Shown in pieces: positions 1 through 11,447 of a DNA stretch of 64,000 bases. The notes under the pieces are model-generated. The model searched no databases, had not been told where the DNA came from, and saw only the letters and a list, made by a program, of their open reading frames with translations. Location of the stretch: NCBI GenBank assembly GCA_036346355.1, contig CM070577.1, positions 78,390,509 through 78,454,508 of the forward strand, in the 5' to 3' direction. The position numbers were made by a program, and so were the translations under genes. Within the stretch, counting starts at the first letter, position 1; each line of letters starts with the position of its first letter. The DNA is from Rhipidocladum racemiflorum (taxonomy: Eukaryota; Streptophyta; Magnoliopsida; Poales; Poaceae).

Positions 1-1234
1 ATTCGGAGTTTTAGAACTCAAGTTGTGCCTTTTGGAAGGCTGCTGTCCCGACGGGACAGAACCTCTGTTTTTGGGTTTTGCGAGTAGTTTGCGATGTCGG
101 GGTAGAAGAGGGTTTGCGTACTGTTTTGTGGACATGATTGTGAGTGTGTGGTCCCTATGTGCAGGTGGTGTGACCCCGGTAGTGCCTTCTACTTCTCACC
201 AATCCGTCACCCGTGGTTGAGGCAAGTGTATTGGGATGGGTAGCGGGTTATTGTTTGCTAGATCGGTTGTGATTGAAATTTTATACATGATATGTTCACA
301 TGCTATGCTTTAATGATTGCCAATGATATGATGAATATGTTTACTATGTTATGATGCCATGCGTTAATGTACAAGTGATTTATGATGTTGGCATGATTGC
401 ATACATGACATGACACATGGCCCGGGCGGTGAGAAAGTCATAACTAGTCTGGGGATGGTCGGTGAGAAAGTTATGACTATTCCGGAGAGCCAATGAGTAA
501 GTCCTACATCGTGATTCCATCCACCGCGGTGTGGGGAAGCGAGGAGTAGGCACCCTCCATCTTCGGGATGGAAGGGGGGAGAGGGTGCACACCGACGGGT
601 GTGTACTCAACCATACCGGTATGAGTTTCCAAGGAGATATGAGCATCGCATCGCATTGCATACATAATGATGATGATAATGATTTGTGAACATGAAAGAG
701 ATGATATACATGATGTGAGTTGTTGTAGCCATGTAATTGTTTTTGTTTGTACCATTGCAATATACTTGCTGAGTGATGAACTCACGCTTGTGTTTATGTT
801 GTTTTTTGTTGGTACCATGACACCGGCATGTGGGATAGGGCATTAGCTGCACATCTTCACGTAGTTCCAGTCACATTTACCAACCTTGAGTCATGATCAT
901 AATAATAGTGCCCTGAACTAGGTGTATGGAATAATTTTAATGTGCTGTTGATCCTCTTTGCTTAGCTATAGATGTTTGTGTGGTTGGTTTTGGTTTAATT
1001 GTTTATGATGATGTTTTATACATTATATATTGCTGCTTTAGATGTCTTATGTTATGAAATATTTTTCTATGATATTGCTATTGTTCAAATCATGATAAAA
1101 CAAAGGAGATGCTGCTGAAATTTCGGTGTTTAGTATTTGTGCCTTTGCTGAAATTTGTCTTCATTTATGGTATTTAGTTGATGTTTAGTCTATGTTTGGT
1201 AGCATTCAGGCATACTAGATGCCGGGGTGTTACA
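1..1234 (+). mobile_element. LTR-A copy 1, solo LTR (3' part only)
   Basis: This is the right-hand 1.2 kb of a repeat family that occurs four times in the window; I call it LTR-A. It matches the 3' halves of the copies at 5771-8172 and 29432-31854, including the segment with the block gggtgcacaccgacgggtgt, and it ends in GGGGTGTTACA at 1234. The next bases, CTAGG, resume the gag of a Tat retrotransposon in register with the uninterrupted gag near 62430. The LTR is therefore an insertion into that gag. No internal retrotransposon sequence follows it, so it behaves as a solo LTR. Its 5' end and left target duplication lie outside the window. Confidence 0.85.
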
Positions 1235-2140
1235 CTAGGCCATCTACTCCATCGTGTATCGGCACATGAAAGCTGATATGTGGAAAACAAGGGGTTCAAT
1301 GATAAATTTAGAACAAATGGCAATGAAAAGGCCAAAGTGAACATGGTAGAATATAATTCAAGCGACGCTTCTGAAGACGACGAAGTAGATATAAATATAG
1401 CCGAGTGGACTAAGGGCTCTAAAAAGCCACTCGTTTGCTCTTTGCTCAAGCCAACAAAAAACAAAACAGAAGTCAAATATTCATACGATGTGTCAAAATG
1501 TGATAAAATATTCGACTTATTGTTGCAAGAAAAACTCATAAAATTACCGGAAGGACACATCATCCCGTCGGCTGAAGAAATAAAAAAGCGAAGGTATTGT
1601 AAATGGCCTCACTCTTTCTCGCATAATACTAACGATTGTAATATTTTTCGACAACAGATTCAATCGGCTATCTCCGATGGACGGTTGAAATTTGAAGAAG
1701 AGTCGGCTATGCAGATAGACGTAAGTCCTTTCCAGATCAACATGGTCCAGTGTTCGCGGAAAGGAAAAGAACTCATAGGAGAGGATATCAAGCCGACTAA
1801 GAAAGTCAAAATACGATCAAAGGGAGACGAAATAGTGCAAATCACTATCGGCTCAATACAGATCGAAGCCGATAAAAATGGGCAAAACTCGAGGACGGTA
1901 AAACCAAAGGGAGACTTGGAGGTTGGAAGATGGTACAAGGCGGAAAAGGCCCCGAAGAAAACCAGCTTTAAACCTAAGCCAACCTTCTCGCAACTGCTGG
2001 AAAAATATGAAAGGATAAGCCAGAGACAAAATTCCCATCAGCTAAACTACTCCAACCGACCAAGCACTCACCAGCCAGACAACTACTATCAGCTAGGTGC
2101 ACCTTCTTGGCCAAAAACCGAAGAAGAAGAACATCGGTAG
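1235..2140 (+). pseudogene. gag: Tat gag, C-terminal part (truncated by LTR-A)
   Basis: Open frame from the LTR-A junction to a TAG at 2138. It aligns with the E2 gag from the segment following its capsid-type domain, so the N-terminal half is on the other side of the LTR-A insertion. Around 1590-1660 it encodes a zinc-knuckle-like pattern (RRYCKW, then SFSH, then NDCN) seen also in E2. It is rich in K, E and S after that, as expected for the nucleic-acid-binding tail. The first ATG in frame (1280) is internal and not a real start. The stop at 2138 appears premature, because homologous sequence carries on in the same frame with CPFWQFCW. Structural protein of the virus-like particle; not functional here. 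Confidence 0.85.
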
Positions 2141-2500
2141 TGTCCATTTTGGCAGTTTTGCTGGGATAGAGGGATGACCTTACCTACAGTGCTATCATGC
2201 CCCATGCAGCACCCGGCTAGATATCGGCCAAACCGATCGGTTAAAGATAGGTTGTCAAGGCCAGTACATGATAGACTAGGTACAGAGAATAGAAGGCCGG
2301 TCCATGAAAGATTATCGATACCAAAACAAGGCGAGTCTTCCCAAACTCGAGAAATATCGGCCTCCAATGACATGATCAGGACAGAGTCCGACAGTGAAAC
2401 AAGCAATCTGGCCGGTAAGATTAGAAAGCCGATAGAACCTAAACCAAGGTGGTGTCCTTCAGGTCTTAGCAAACGCAACGCAGAAGGCTTCAACGACTGA
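2141..2500 (+). pseudogene. Tat gag-protease linker
   Basis: This frame continues gag beyond the TAG at 2138 and reads CPFWQFCWDRGMTLPT, then a stretch with repeated SVKDRL, PVHDRL and PVHERL units. This looks like the end of gag or the linker to protease in Tat elements. It closes at a TGA at 2498, while the homologous downstream sequence (LKTQEEREAKKEK) is in another frame, so a frameshift lies near 2490. No separate function is proposed. Confidence 0.65.
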
Positions 2501-3381
2501 AGACCCAAGAAGAAAGGGAAGCCAAGAAGGAAAAAGAGAGAGATCGGGTATTCAATAAGCTAAGGCCTATACCGGTTGGAAAACAAGAATGGAGAAAAAA
2601 AGAGCAAACTGATAGTGATTCAGATCAATCGGTTGAATCTGGATCTCCAATGATCCGTGACGATACACCACCAATGGACATAAACATGGTGTTCACTTTA
2701 CCCGCTGAATTCAAAACCGAAGCAGAATCGGCTGAGCAAGTATTCGCTCAGTTGTGCCTTGGCGCACCAAATGCCGTATTTGAAGAACCACAAGATATGC
2801 ATCGGCATCTAAAGCCACTATATCTCAAAGGATATATCAATGGCCGACCAATATCACGAATGTTGGTCGATGGTGGGGCGACAGTTAATCTTATGCCTTT
2901 AAGCACTTTTAAAAAATTGGGCAAAGCCGATGAAGACTTGATCAAAACAAACATGGTGTTGAACGACTTCACAGGGGACCCCACCGAAGCTAAAGGCGTG
3001 ATGATGTTGGAATTAACAGTCGGCAGTAAGACTTTGCCGACTGCATTTTTTGTGATAGAAGCAAGGGGCAATTATAATGTGCTCCTCGGACGGGACTGGA
3101 TCCACGCTAATTGCTGCATACCATCGACCATGCATCAGAAATTAGTGCAATGGAACGACGATACGGTTGAGGTTGTATCTGCCGATACATCGGCTCATAT
3201 TGCCATGGCCAGTCCTGATACTAACTGGCCACACGAAGCAGCCGAATGCATATCGGGAAAAGTCTTGGACGATTGTGATTTCATCTGCATCGAGAAGTCA
3301 GGATTCAAGCCGATCAGTGTTAAACCCAATACATTTGATTGGACAAATGAAGTAGTGAGAAGATGGAGTCCAAAACAATAG
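2488..3381 (+). pseudogene. pro: Tat aspartic protease region
   Basis: After a charged linker the frame encodes a retropepsin-like domain from about 2810. The active-site motif is LVDGGATVNLMP (2863-2898), with DGGAT where retroviruses have DTG or DSG; this variant occurs in plant gypsy elements. The second conserved block NVLLGRDWIH follows at about 3076-3105. The enzyme would cut the Gag-Pol polyprotein. The frame ends in VVRRWSPKQ at 3381, and the homologous pol sequence resumes in another frame from 3363, so the junction is frameshifted. The protease domain itself has no internal stop, but it is cut off from a start codon and from RT. Confidence 0.85.
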
Positions 3382-4379
3382 CAATATTACAAGAAAAGAT
3401 GAGGAACTATCGGCAAGAAGAATACGAGGAAGTTATCGAAGATTTTGAAGAAGAAAGACGAGGGCAAGGATTCACCTCTGCCAATCTGCTTGAAGAGGTC
3501 GATATCGGAAAAGGTGACAGGAAAGGACCAACGTTTGTAAGTGCTAAATTAGAGCCCAGCTACAAAGCAAAGTTGGTCGAGATACTCAGAAACTATAAAG
3601 ATTGCTTTGCGTGGGAGTACTATGAAATGCCAGGTTTAAGCCGACAGTTAGTCGAACATCGGCTACCTATAAAACCCAGGTATCGGCCATTTAAATAGTA
3701 CCCGAGATGATTTAATCCCACACTGTACGATGCCATAAAGGAAGAGGTAGGGAGATTACTAGAGGCCAAGTTTATCAGGCCTTGCCGATATGCTGAGTGG
3801 GTCTCAAATATCGTCCCTGTAAAAAAGAAAAATGGCAAACTTCAAGTGTGTGTCGATTTTAGAGATTTAAACAAGGCCACGCCAAAAGACGAATATCCGA
3901 TGTTTGTAGCCGATATGCTCATCGATGCTGCATCTGGAAATAAAATCATAAGTTTTCTTGATGGAAATGCCGGATATAATCAAATATTCCTGGCAGAAGC
4001 CGATATACCCAAAACAGCCTTCAGATGCCCAGGGGCTTTAGGACTTTACGGATGGACTGTCATGACGTTCGGCTTAAAAAATGCCGGCGCTACTTATCAA
4101 CGTGCTATGAACCATATTTTTCATAATTTAATCGGCCATACCGTGGAAATCTATATCGACGACATTGTCGTGAAATCCAAAGAGGATTGGCAACACCTAG
4201 CCGATTTGGAAAAAATGTTCAAAAGCACAAGGGCACACGGGTTAAAAATGAATCCGCTCAAATGCGCTTTTGGAGTATCGGCCGGACAATTCCTTGGGTT
4301 TACAATGCATGAAAAAGGGATTGAAGTAAACCAAGCGAAGGTGAAGGCTATAGCCGATACTAAAACCACCGACAAATAA
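3363..4379 (+). pseudogene. pol: Tat reverse transcriptase, N-terminal part
   Basis: The frame covers the linker into RT (LVEILRNYKDCFAWEYYEMPGL), then the fingers and palm. Motifs visible are VCVDFRDLNKATPKD (3849-3893), FLDGNAGYNQI, TAFRCPGALGLYGWTVMTFGLKNAG and the catalytic YIDDIVVKS at about 4153-4179. In-frame stops occur at 3696-3698 (TAG), 3708-3710 (TGA) and 4377-4379 (TAA). The sequence around each is otherwise conserved, and the TGA and TAA look like C-to-T changes of CGA and CAA codons. Such changes are expected from deamination in methylated DNA (inference). RT would copy the element RNA to DNA in the virus-like particle. Confidence 0.9.
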
Positions 4380-5088
4380 AAAAGAGTTACAAGTATTGAT
4401 CGGCAAAATCAATTACTTGCGACGCTTTATTTCCAATTTGTCCGGGCGAATTCGTGCTTTTACCCCACTGTTGAAGATAAAAGACGACCAAGAATTTGAA
4501 TGGGGAGCTGATCAACAGAAGGCCTTCGATGATGTGAAAAGTTACCTGATGAATCCCCCAATACTGGTCGCACCGAAGAATGGCATACCTTTCAAATTAT
4601 ATATATCGGCTGAAGAAGATACGATAGGGGCAGTTCTGACACAGGAAGCCGATGGAAAGGAACAAGCCATATTTTACTTAAGCCGACGAGTCCTGGACGC
4701 AGAAATCAGGTACCCACCAGTAGAAAAATTATGTTTATCTTTATACTTCACTTGCACCAAGTTAAGGCATTACATCTTGGCATCAAAATGCGTTATAACC
4801 TGCAAGACCGATGTAATTAAATACATACTATCCGCACCAATTCTACGAGGTCGACTTGGTAAGTGGGCGTATGCTTTAACCGAGTTCGACCTAACATACG
4901 AATCGGCTAAATCTGTGAAAGGACAAGCTGTAGCCGATTTTATTACAGGGAGTGCTACGTTAACTGGGGCAGCCGATGTAACTCCTTGGCAATTGTACTT
5001 TGATGGATCTGTTTGCCAAGAAGGTGAAGGCATCGGCATAGTATTAATCTCACCTAAAAACAAGACTTTGAGTTCATGTATAGGCTAA
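4380..5088 (+). pseudogene. pol: Tat RT end, connecting RNase H and start of second RNase H
   Basis: Continues RT after the stop at 4377 with ELQVLIGKINYLRRFI and the thumb. The first RNase H-like domain follows from about 4510 (KAFDDVKSYL, KLYISAEEDTIGAVL, FYLSRRVLDAE, YPPVEKLCLSL). In Tat elements this domain is thought to serve as a connection domain. After a spacer ending GQAVADFI, a second RNase H begins with WQLYFDGSVCQEGEGIGIVL at about 4984-5043. The D of YFDGS fits the first acidic residue of archaeal-type RNase H. The frame breaks at 5088 (stop TAA in SSCIG*), and homologous sequence resumes in the overlapping frame from 5076. Confidence 0.88.
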
Positions 5089-5770
5089 ATAGCCGGTGTT
5101 CTAACAATCAAGCAGAGTACGAAGCACTGCTGAGAGGGCTACAGTTGCTGGATAGCATCGGGGTAAAAGATGCCGAGGCCTTCGGGGATTCAATGTTAAT
5201 TGTGCAGCAGGTCAAAGGGGAATACCGATGCAATGACAATACATTGGCTCAATACTTTCATCAATGCCTCCGAATTATTGAGACATTCACAACGTTCTCC
5301 ATAAAACATATCCCCAGAGAAGTCAATGACAAGGCAAACTTATTGGCACAATATGCGTCAGGCTATAGAGGAAAAAGCCGACAGGAATCAATCGAGCTAA
5401 ACAGTTGGCCGATCATGTGTGTCCATCCTATCGACTGGAGAACAGAAATAAGGGATTATTTATTGGATCCTTCTAAGCCGACCGAGCAGAAGGTCAGGCG
5501 TAAAGCACTCAAATACGTTCTACTGGAAAACGTATTATATTTTCTAACCATGGAAGGCTTGTTGCTAAGATGCTTGGGGATGGAGGAAGCCAAAATAGCA
5601 ATGGGAGAAGTCCATGAGGGAATTTGTGGATCACATCAATCGGCCCAAAAAATGAAATGGATGCTAAGACGAACAGGATATTTCTGGCCGACGATGTTAG
5701 AAGACTGTTTCAGGTATTACAAAGGATGCCAAACATGTCAAAAGTTTGGCAACGTACAATCGGCACCAGC
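5076..5770 (+). pseudogene. pol: Tat archaeal-type RNase H end and integrase zinc domain
   Basis: From 5076 the frame reads NSRCSNNQAEYEALLRGLQLL, then AFGDSMLIVQQVKGEY and the Tat-typical segment KHIPREVNDKANLLAQYASG. E in QAEYEA and D in FGDS fit the second and third catalytic acids of RNase H. The integrase starts near 5400. Its HHCC zinc-binding region is EVHEGICGSHQSAQKMKWML followed by CFRYYKGCQTCQKF (to about 5745). The coding sequence is cut at 5770 by LTR-A copy 2 and continues at 8173. The five bases CCAGC are duplicated at the cut. Confidence 0.88.
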
Positions 5771-8177
5771 TGTGACACCACGGAGTGTCGTAATCTTATA
5801 CAATGTGAATGTTGAGGACAAAAACCTTATGGAATGTGGAATTTAGGTTAAAACCCTTCGGCAGAGGTTTACTCGCGTTTTTGGGTCGGTTGAAGTGTTA
5901 TGTCGCCACGGAGTGTCGTAACCTAATTTATCGTGCATGATAAGGTTAAATACAGTGTGAGGTGTGGAAATAAGGTTAAAACTATAGGAATTGGAGGTTA
6001 ATAACGTTTTCAGGCCGTTTCCGGGGTTTTGGGCCTTCCCGGGGGAGTTTGGGCCTTAGGTGGGCTTTGGTGGGATGGATTAAGAGCTCTTTTAGGGCTA
6101 GGTTTGGGTGTGGGGGCTGGTTATTTGGCCTCCCACCAGCCTTGGTGCGCCCCCTTGCTGCCCTTGTGGATGCGCCCCTCTCCTTCCCCCCTAGCCCTAG
6201 CCCTAGCCGCCCCCAAGCTCCCATTGCCGTGCGCCCCCTTGCCTCCCCACCTCTCCACCTCCCCACCACCTCTCCTCCACCCCTTGCTGCCCTTGGGTGG
6301 CCTCCCCACCCCTGCATCCTCATGGATCCATCCGAGGAGCGAGGAGCGAGGAGCGTGGAGCGAGGAGCGATTCCGCGAGGAGATCCATTGGAGATTCGTT
6401 CGTCGGGCAAAGGTATGATCAAGGGAACCCTGGGGATTGATCTAGGTACTGTTATTAGGATGTTTATGAAGTTTTTAGATCAATTGGTGGTGCTGGATTG
6501 AAGTAATTTGGGTTAGATCTAGACTTGTCCACGTTTCTGTTTTCGGGCAGATTGAGCAGTCGAGCTAGGGTTCGAGTTTTCGTCAATTTAGAGTTCGAAT
6601 CTGACCGTACGGACTTCTAGGAAGTTGTATATAATTACATTATCTTTCCGTGGACGTAAAGCACGTTAAATTCCGATCAGCCTTTTGAAAGTTATGGCTG
6701 TTTTACCGAGCGCCTAAAAATCTGTGACGCGATTGGAACAGATCTCGGTAATCTGTAGATTAAACAACTTTAGAGGCCGAATCAGTCTTTCCTTATACCT
6801 AGAGAAAGTTGGGAAATTTCCTAAGCTACGCAAGGATGTACTCGTTTAATTGATTCGGAGTCCCAGAACTCAAGTTATGCCTTTTGCAGGGCTGCTGTCC
6901 CGCCGGGACAGAACCTCTGTTTTTAGGTTTTGCGAGTAGTTGGCAATGTCGGGTTAGATGGGGGTTAGCATACTGTTTTGTGGTTGTGATTGTGAGTGTG
7001 TGGCATGTATGTGCAGGTGGTGTGCCCCCGGGAGTACCCTCATTCTCTCGCCAATTCGTCGCCCGAGGTTAAAGGCAAGTGTGTTGTAATGTATAGCGGA
7101 TTGTAGGTTGCTTGTTGATATTGGATGAAAGATTGAATACTTGCTATGATCACTTGCCATGCTTGCTGTTTTCCAATGATATATTGAGTATGATTATCAC
7201 GATATGATGCTATGCGTTTATACTTATCATGATTCGATGCCATGTGTCTATATTTGTCATGATGAGATGCCATATGTTTATGTACAAATGAGATATGATA
7301 ATTGATATAGTTGCATGCATGACATGAGATGGGGCGAGGGCGGTGAGAAAGTCATAACTAATCCGGGGAAGGTCGGTGAGAAAGTTATGACTAGTCCGGA
7401 ACGCCATTGAGTAAGACCTACATCGTGATTCCATTCACGTGGTGAATGGAAGCGAGGAGTAGGCACCCTCCACCTTCGGGGTGGAAGGGGGGAGAGGGTG
7501 CACACCGACGGGTGTGTACTCAACCATACCGGTATGAGTTTCCAAGGAGATATGAGCATAACATTGCATTGCATTGCATTGCAATACATATTTAATGATG
7601 ATGATGTTGTTATGTGCTCAAGTATGAGATGTTATATGTGATGTGAGGTATTATTGTCTTGTTAATGATATTGTTGTCCATTACAATATGCTTGCTGAGT
7701 TTTCGAACTCACGCTTGTGTTTTATGTTGTTTTTAGGTACTTTGAGATCGGCATGCGGGAGAAAAGGGGTCTAGCTACACTTCTACACGTAGCTCCACCA
7801 ACGTAGTCCATAATTATTCACTTGGAGACATGATTTAAGAATTGTGCCTTAAACTTAACGTATGGTTTAATCTAGCATGCTTGTGATCCCTTATTTGCTT
7901 CGTTATAGTTTATGAAGTGGTTGAGCGTGGTATTATTGGCGTAGTTTGATGATACATCCATTTATGTTGATGTTTTAGATGTCGTGTGCTATGATATATC
8001 TTGCCATGATATTGATATTGTGTTAATTCATGGAAAAACAAAGGAGATGCTGCCGAAATATCGGTTTTTAGCATATGTACCTTTGCTGGAATTTATGTTT
8101 AAATGTGGTTTTTAGATGTTGTTTAGCTTAGGTTTGGTAGCATTCGGGCATATTAAATGCCGGGGTGTTACACCAGC
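5766..8177 (+). repeat. Target-site duplication CCAGC around LTR-A copy 2
   Basis: CCAGC stands at 5766-5770 and again at 8173-8177, directly outside TGTGACACCACGG and GGGGTGTTACA. The duplication is exact. Removing the LTR and one copy restores an integrase reading across the junction (APASSLYLIVKPW), which confirms both ends of the insertion. Confidence 0.95.
5771..8172 (+). mobile_element. LTR-A copy 2, complete solo LTR (2402 bp)
   Basis: Begins TGTGACACC and ends GTGTTACA, with the 5-bp duplication CCAGC on both sides. There is no gag, pol, primer-binding site or second LTR inside, so this is a solo LTR left by recombination between two LTRs. The left third contains a GC-rich block (6000-6400) of C-rich low-complexity DNA. 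A possible 5' splice site (AAAG|GTATGATC, GT at 6413) and 3' splice site (TGTGCAG|GTGGTG, AG at 7015-7016) recur at the same place in copies 3 and 4. The right third carries the phrase TTGCTGAGTTTTCGAACTCA at about 7690, which resembles blocks in LTRs of Del/Tekay-type elements. The family assignment is inferred. Confidence 0.93.
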
Positions 8178-8664
8178 ATCGTCTTTATATCTGATCGTCA
8201 AACCATGGTCGTTCAGAGGATGGGGCATAGATATAATCGGTCAGATATTCCCGTCATCCAGCAAAGGACATAAGTTCATTCTCGCAGCAACCGATTACTT
8301 TTCAAAATGGGTAGAAGCCATACCACTCAAAAAGGTCACCAGCAGAGAACTAATCGGCTTCGTCAACGAACACATTGTCCATCATTTCGAGATTCCCCAA
8401 ACGATCACAACCGACCAAGGAACGGTATTCACGTCCAAGGAATTCCAAGAGTTTGCGAAAAGCCTAGGTATCAAGCTGCTTAATTCCTCGCCTTACTACG
8501 CTCAGGCCAACGGACAGGCCGAGTCATCAAATAAAACGTTGATAAAGCTAATAAAAAGAAAAATTGAAGAAAGACCAAGGAACTAGCACTCAACGTTATC
8601 AGAAGCTTTATGGGCTTATCGGCTATCTTACCATGGATCGACTAAATTATCACCCTTTCAGCTA
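8173..8664 (+). pseudogene. pol: Tat integrase catalytic core
   Basis: Continuation of the integrase after LTR-A. The DDE residues are visible: D in FRGWGIDIIGQI (about 8218), D in TTDQGTVFTS (about 8416) and E in ANGQAESSNKTL (about 8521). The spacing between the second D and the E is about 35 residues, as in the D,D(35)E integrases. A TAG at 8584-8586 (in RPRN*HSTLSEALWAYRLS) replaces a codon that is usually tryptophan in this lineage. Homology continues in frame behind it. The enzyme would insert the cDNA into chromatin. Confidence 0.9.
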
Positions 8665-9075
8665 GTGTATGGACAAGAAGCCGTTTTGCCCGTGGAAATC
8701 AACATCGACTTGGTCAGGGTAGCTGAGCAAGATAAAATGTCGACCGATGAATACAAGCAAGCGATGCTAGATAATCTGGACGACGTGGCCGATTTAAGAC
8801 TGATCACATTGGATCGGCTTAAAAGGAACAAGGAAAGGATTGCCAGATCATACAATAGGAAGGTTGTACCAAAATCTTTTAATCAGGCCGATTTAGTATG
8901 GAAAATCGTGTTGCCGATCGGCTCTAAAGATAATCGATTTGGCAAGTTGTCCCCAATGTGGGAGGGGCCTTACAAAATAAATCGGCCGATCAACGGAAAC
9001 TCATACATACTCGAGACTTTAGAAGGGTTCGTGCTACCTAAAGCGATCAATGGAAAGTATTTGAAAAAGTACTAA
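8665..9075 (+). pseudogene. pol: Tat integrase C-terminal domain
   Basis: The frame continues from the catalytic core with VYGQEAVLPVEINIDLVRV and a charged helix region (LRLITLDRLKRNKERIARSYNRKV). It ends in a GPY/F-like module: ADLVWKIVLPIGSKD, then KLSPMWEGPYKINRPI, and closes with NGKYLKKY and TAA at 9073-9075. There is no chromodomain, consistent with a non-chromoviral Tat element. The internal ATG at 8665 is not a true start; the segment belongs to the pol polyprotein. Confidence 0.88.
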
Positions 9076-9308
9076 CCTAGCGTCTAGATCGGGTCCTAGT
9101 AAGCAGAAATCAATTAAGAGGCCGGTTACATACACGAACAGACTAATTAGCTGAACGATTAAAAAGGCCGGCCAACAATCGTTCGGGTCACAGCACATTG
9201 TTTACACCATCACGATTTAAAACATTGTTTTACATCACAAAAGGTCGATAGCCGATACCATCAAACAGTTTCATCAAAAGTTTAGTCAGCACCCTATGCA
9301 TGTTCGAA
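9076..9308. other. Spacer between pol stop and antisense gene stop
   Basis: About 230 bp of non-coding sequence separate the TAA of pol from the stop of the antisense gene, so the two genes converge tail to tail. I see no clear terminator. The stretch has the TCGGC/GCCGA-rich composition found throughout E1. Confidence 0.6.
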
Positions 9309-11447
9309 TTAGTGCAGGCCAGATCTAGGCAAATGCGCTCCCAAAGCCGATAGTGCCACCGCAGCCCTGCCAATGGTGGCTTGAACGCTATCTATCAACT
9401 GTTGATCGGCCACTGCATTGCCAGGGACAGGGACTATCTTGGCCGATTGAGTTTTGACTTGAGCAAAGACTTCACCTATCTGCTGCCTCTGAGTTGCCAG
9501 CGAACACGTTGAATCTGTTATCTTTATCTGGCATTCTGCAAGCTCTTTGGTGACTAAGGCCAGCTGCTCTTCGAGCCGTTTCTTAGTCGACTCCAGCTCC
9601 TGAACCCTGCCTCTGGCCAACTTGAGGACGGCGGTACCCTGGTCGAATGCATTCTTCTGGAGCTTGGCGTCAGCTATGAGTTTGTCCAAGATCTGCTGAT
9701 CGGCTTGTTGAGCCTTCCTCTGATCAACCCTCGGTCTAGCCGCTTCCACGTCCGACCGACGAGCGTCCAAGTGGCAGACTTCTAACAACGCACTCATAGT
9801 CACGGAGGGAAGATCGGCTTGCACAGCTGCCATTACATTTCTTAAAGGCTGAGTGTCGGCCAGAAGGGCTGCCTCCGACTGTATCACCTCGTGAAATAAG
9901 CGATTGAGGCGCTCTTGCATGCCTGGCTCAGCGATCACAGTGGCCGATGCAGGAGCGGAAGCAGCTATTATGCGTTGGATGTCTGCCGGGTAGTCGTTGG
10001 TGGCCAGTACCTCCGGTTCGTCAAGCTCATCCAAAGTAAAGCCCAGGAGATCGGCTGGGTCTGCCAACAGCGCCGGAGAGTCAGATACATCAATTGGCGG
10101 CGGTGGCATAATAGGGAGCGTCGGAGATAGCATAGGCGGATGAGCCGACGAGGTGCCTTGAAGATCGGCTAAAACCCCTGCCACCTGCACTGATGGCGAT
10201 TTCTGGAAAAAGAAGAAGACTGTGACCAACACTGAAACACACCATTCAAATGACAGAACTGGACTAGACTTACGTCAGTAGCCGAGTGCTCCGGGGAGCG
10301 ATCGGCTGAACGCCTCACAGGCCTTGGCGATCGCCTGGTCGACTTCTTCTTTCTCTCTGAAAAGAAAACACTGGTTAGTATCAGCAAAACAAGAACTATA
10401 GAGGCCGATGCAAGGAAAGCAACTTACTTGCAGGACGTTGACGGGCAAGGTCCGATAGAGATGGGCTCCGGATACCCAAAGTACCCGAAGCATAGCCCGT
10501 GGTACCAACCGTCTGACCTGGCCACCTATGTCGGCTACTGCCAGCAGAAATGTTTGGATCAACTGCTGGCTCTCCGACGTCCGTAACAGTCCTCGCCTGT
10601 GAAAAACAAAAAGCTCGATAAAGCCGATCGCAAACAGAACCTACGAAAAAAGAATAAGCGCAGGTACCTCTACGGCTATTGAAGAATTGGTATAGCCTGA
10701 ACTCTCACTCAAACTGCTGGTAGCTGCTACTGTCGGCTTGCGAAAGTCAGGTAAAAATAAGGAGATGATAGTCGATGGAGTTCGATCCATCAGAAGGTCG
10801 TCGGATACCAAGGACCACCAGTGAGAAAACGACCTTGACCGACGGGTGTTAAGGAGGAAATGTGGCATGTGGAGGATTTGGAATTCATCGGCCAGCTCGA
10901 GAATGACCTTAGGCTCGATTGAATTGGTTACCCTGGTGCGAGGTTCGATACGCTCAAGCAAAGAAAAGCTAGGTATGGCTTGACCAAAGCCCAACTGTCG
11001 GGCATAGACAGAAGGGTGATAAAATTCATATGATGGTTGAAAAGTGCGGTTTCTAGTATTTAAACCGACATGGAAGATACAAGGAGATAGGAAGATTTTG
11101 TATAAATCCAGAGTCAATTGGGGCATTTGGGCACTATCAGCGTCTAAATGAAGAAAGGAGGGCCAAGGATAATCGGTTGCATCAAGATAACTGAAAAAAT
11201 CCTGTTGGCCAAAGGACAATCGGTCTATTGTCAAGAAGAAAGAGAGATACTTGTGCGTGCCAGCGGGAGTCATTTTTTGGTCGTCAGTGGAACACATAAT
11301 GAACTTCTCCCCGTAAGACCGATTGGCTCTATATGTAGGGATTGTGTTTTCTGGGTAATATTCACGGGGAAAAGCCGATGTATCTATGGGTTCAGAAAGA
11401 ACGGATCGGTTGAACATGCAATACAACCAAGTTTGGATAAACCACAA
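9309..11447 (-). CDS. Antisense spliced gene, 3' half: mobile-domain C-terminal part plus coiled coil
   Basis: Read on the minus strand, four exons form one open frame: 11447-10668 (260 codons), 10596-10428, 10356-10274 and 10202-9309. Introns 10667-10597, 10427-10357 and 10273-10203 start with GT and end with AG (donors GAG|GTACCT, CAA|GTAAGT and GAC|GTAAGT). Exon lengths keep the phase, giving about 640 codons without a stop. The first exon begins inside a region resembling the plant mobile domain (WFIQTWLYCMF at its start). The third is very basic (KRKKKSTRRSPRPVRRS), which suits a nuclear-localisation signal. The last is acidic and proline-rich, then forms a coiled coil with heptads around QELESTKKRLEEQLALVTKEL. 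Function is unknown. Antisense ORFs at this position are known from Tat elements such as Grande. The exon model is my reading. Confidence 0.72.

Noticed and set aside
5982..6501. ORFs of 129-150 codons on both strands in the GC-rich part of LTR-A copy 2
   Set aside because: They are low-complexity (P, R, G, S) products of composition, overlap on both strands and are not kept in copies 3 and 4.
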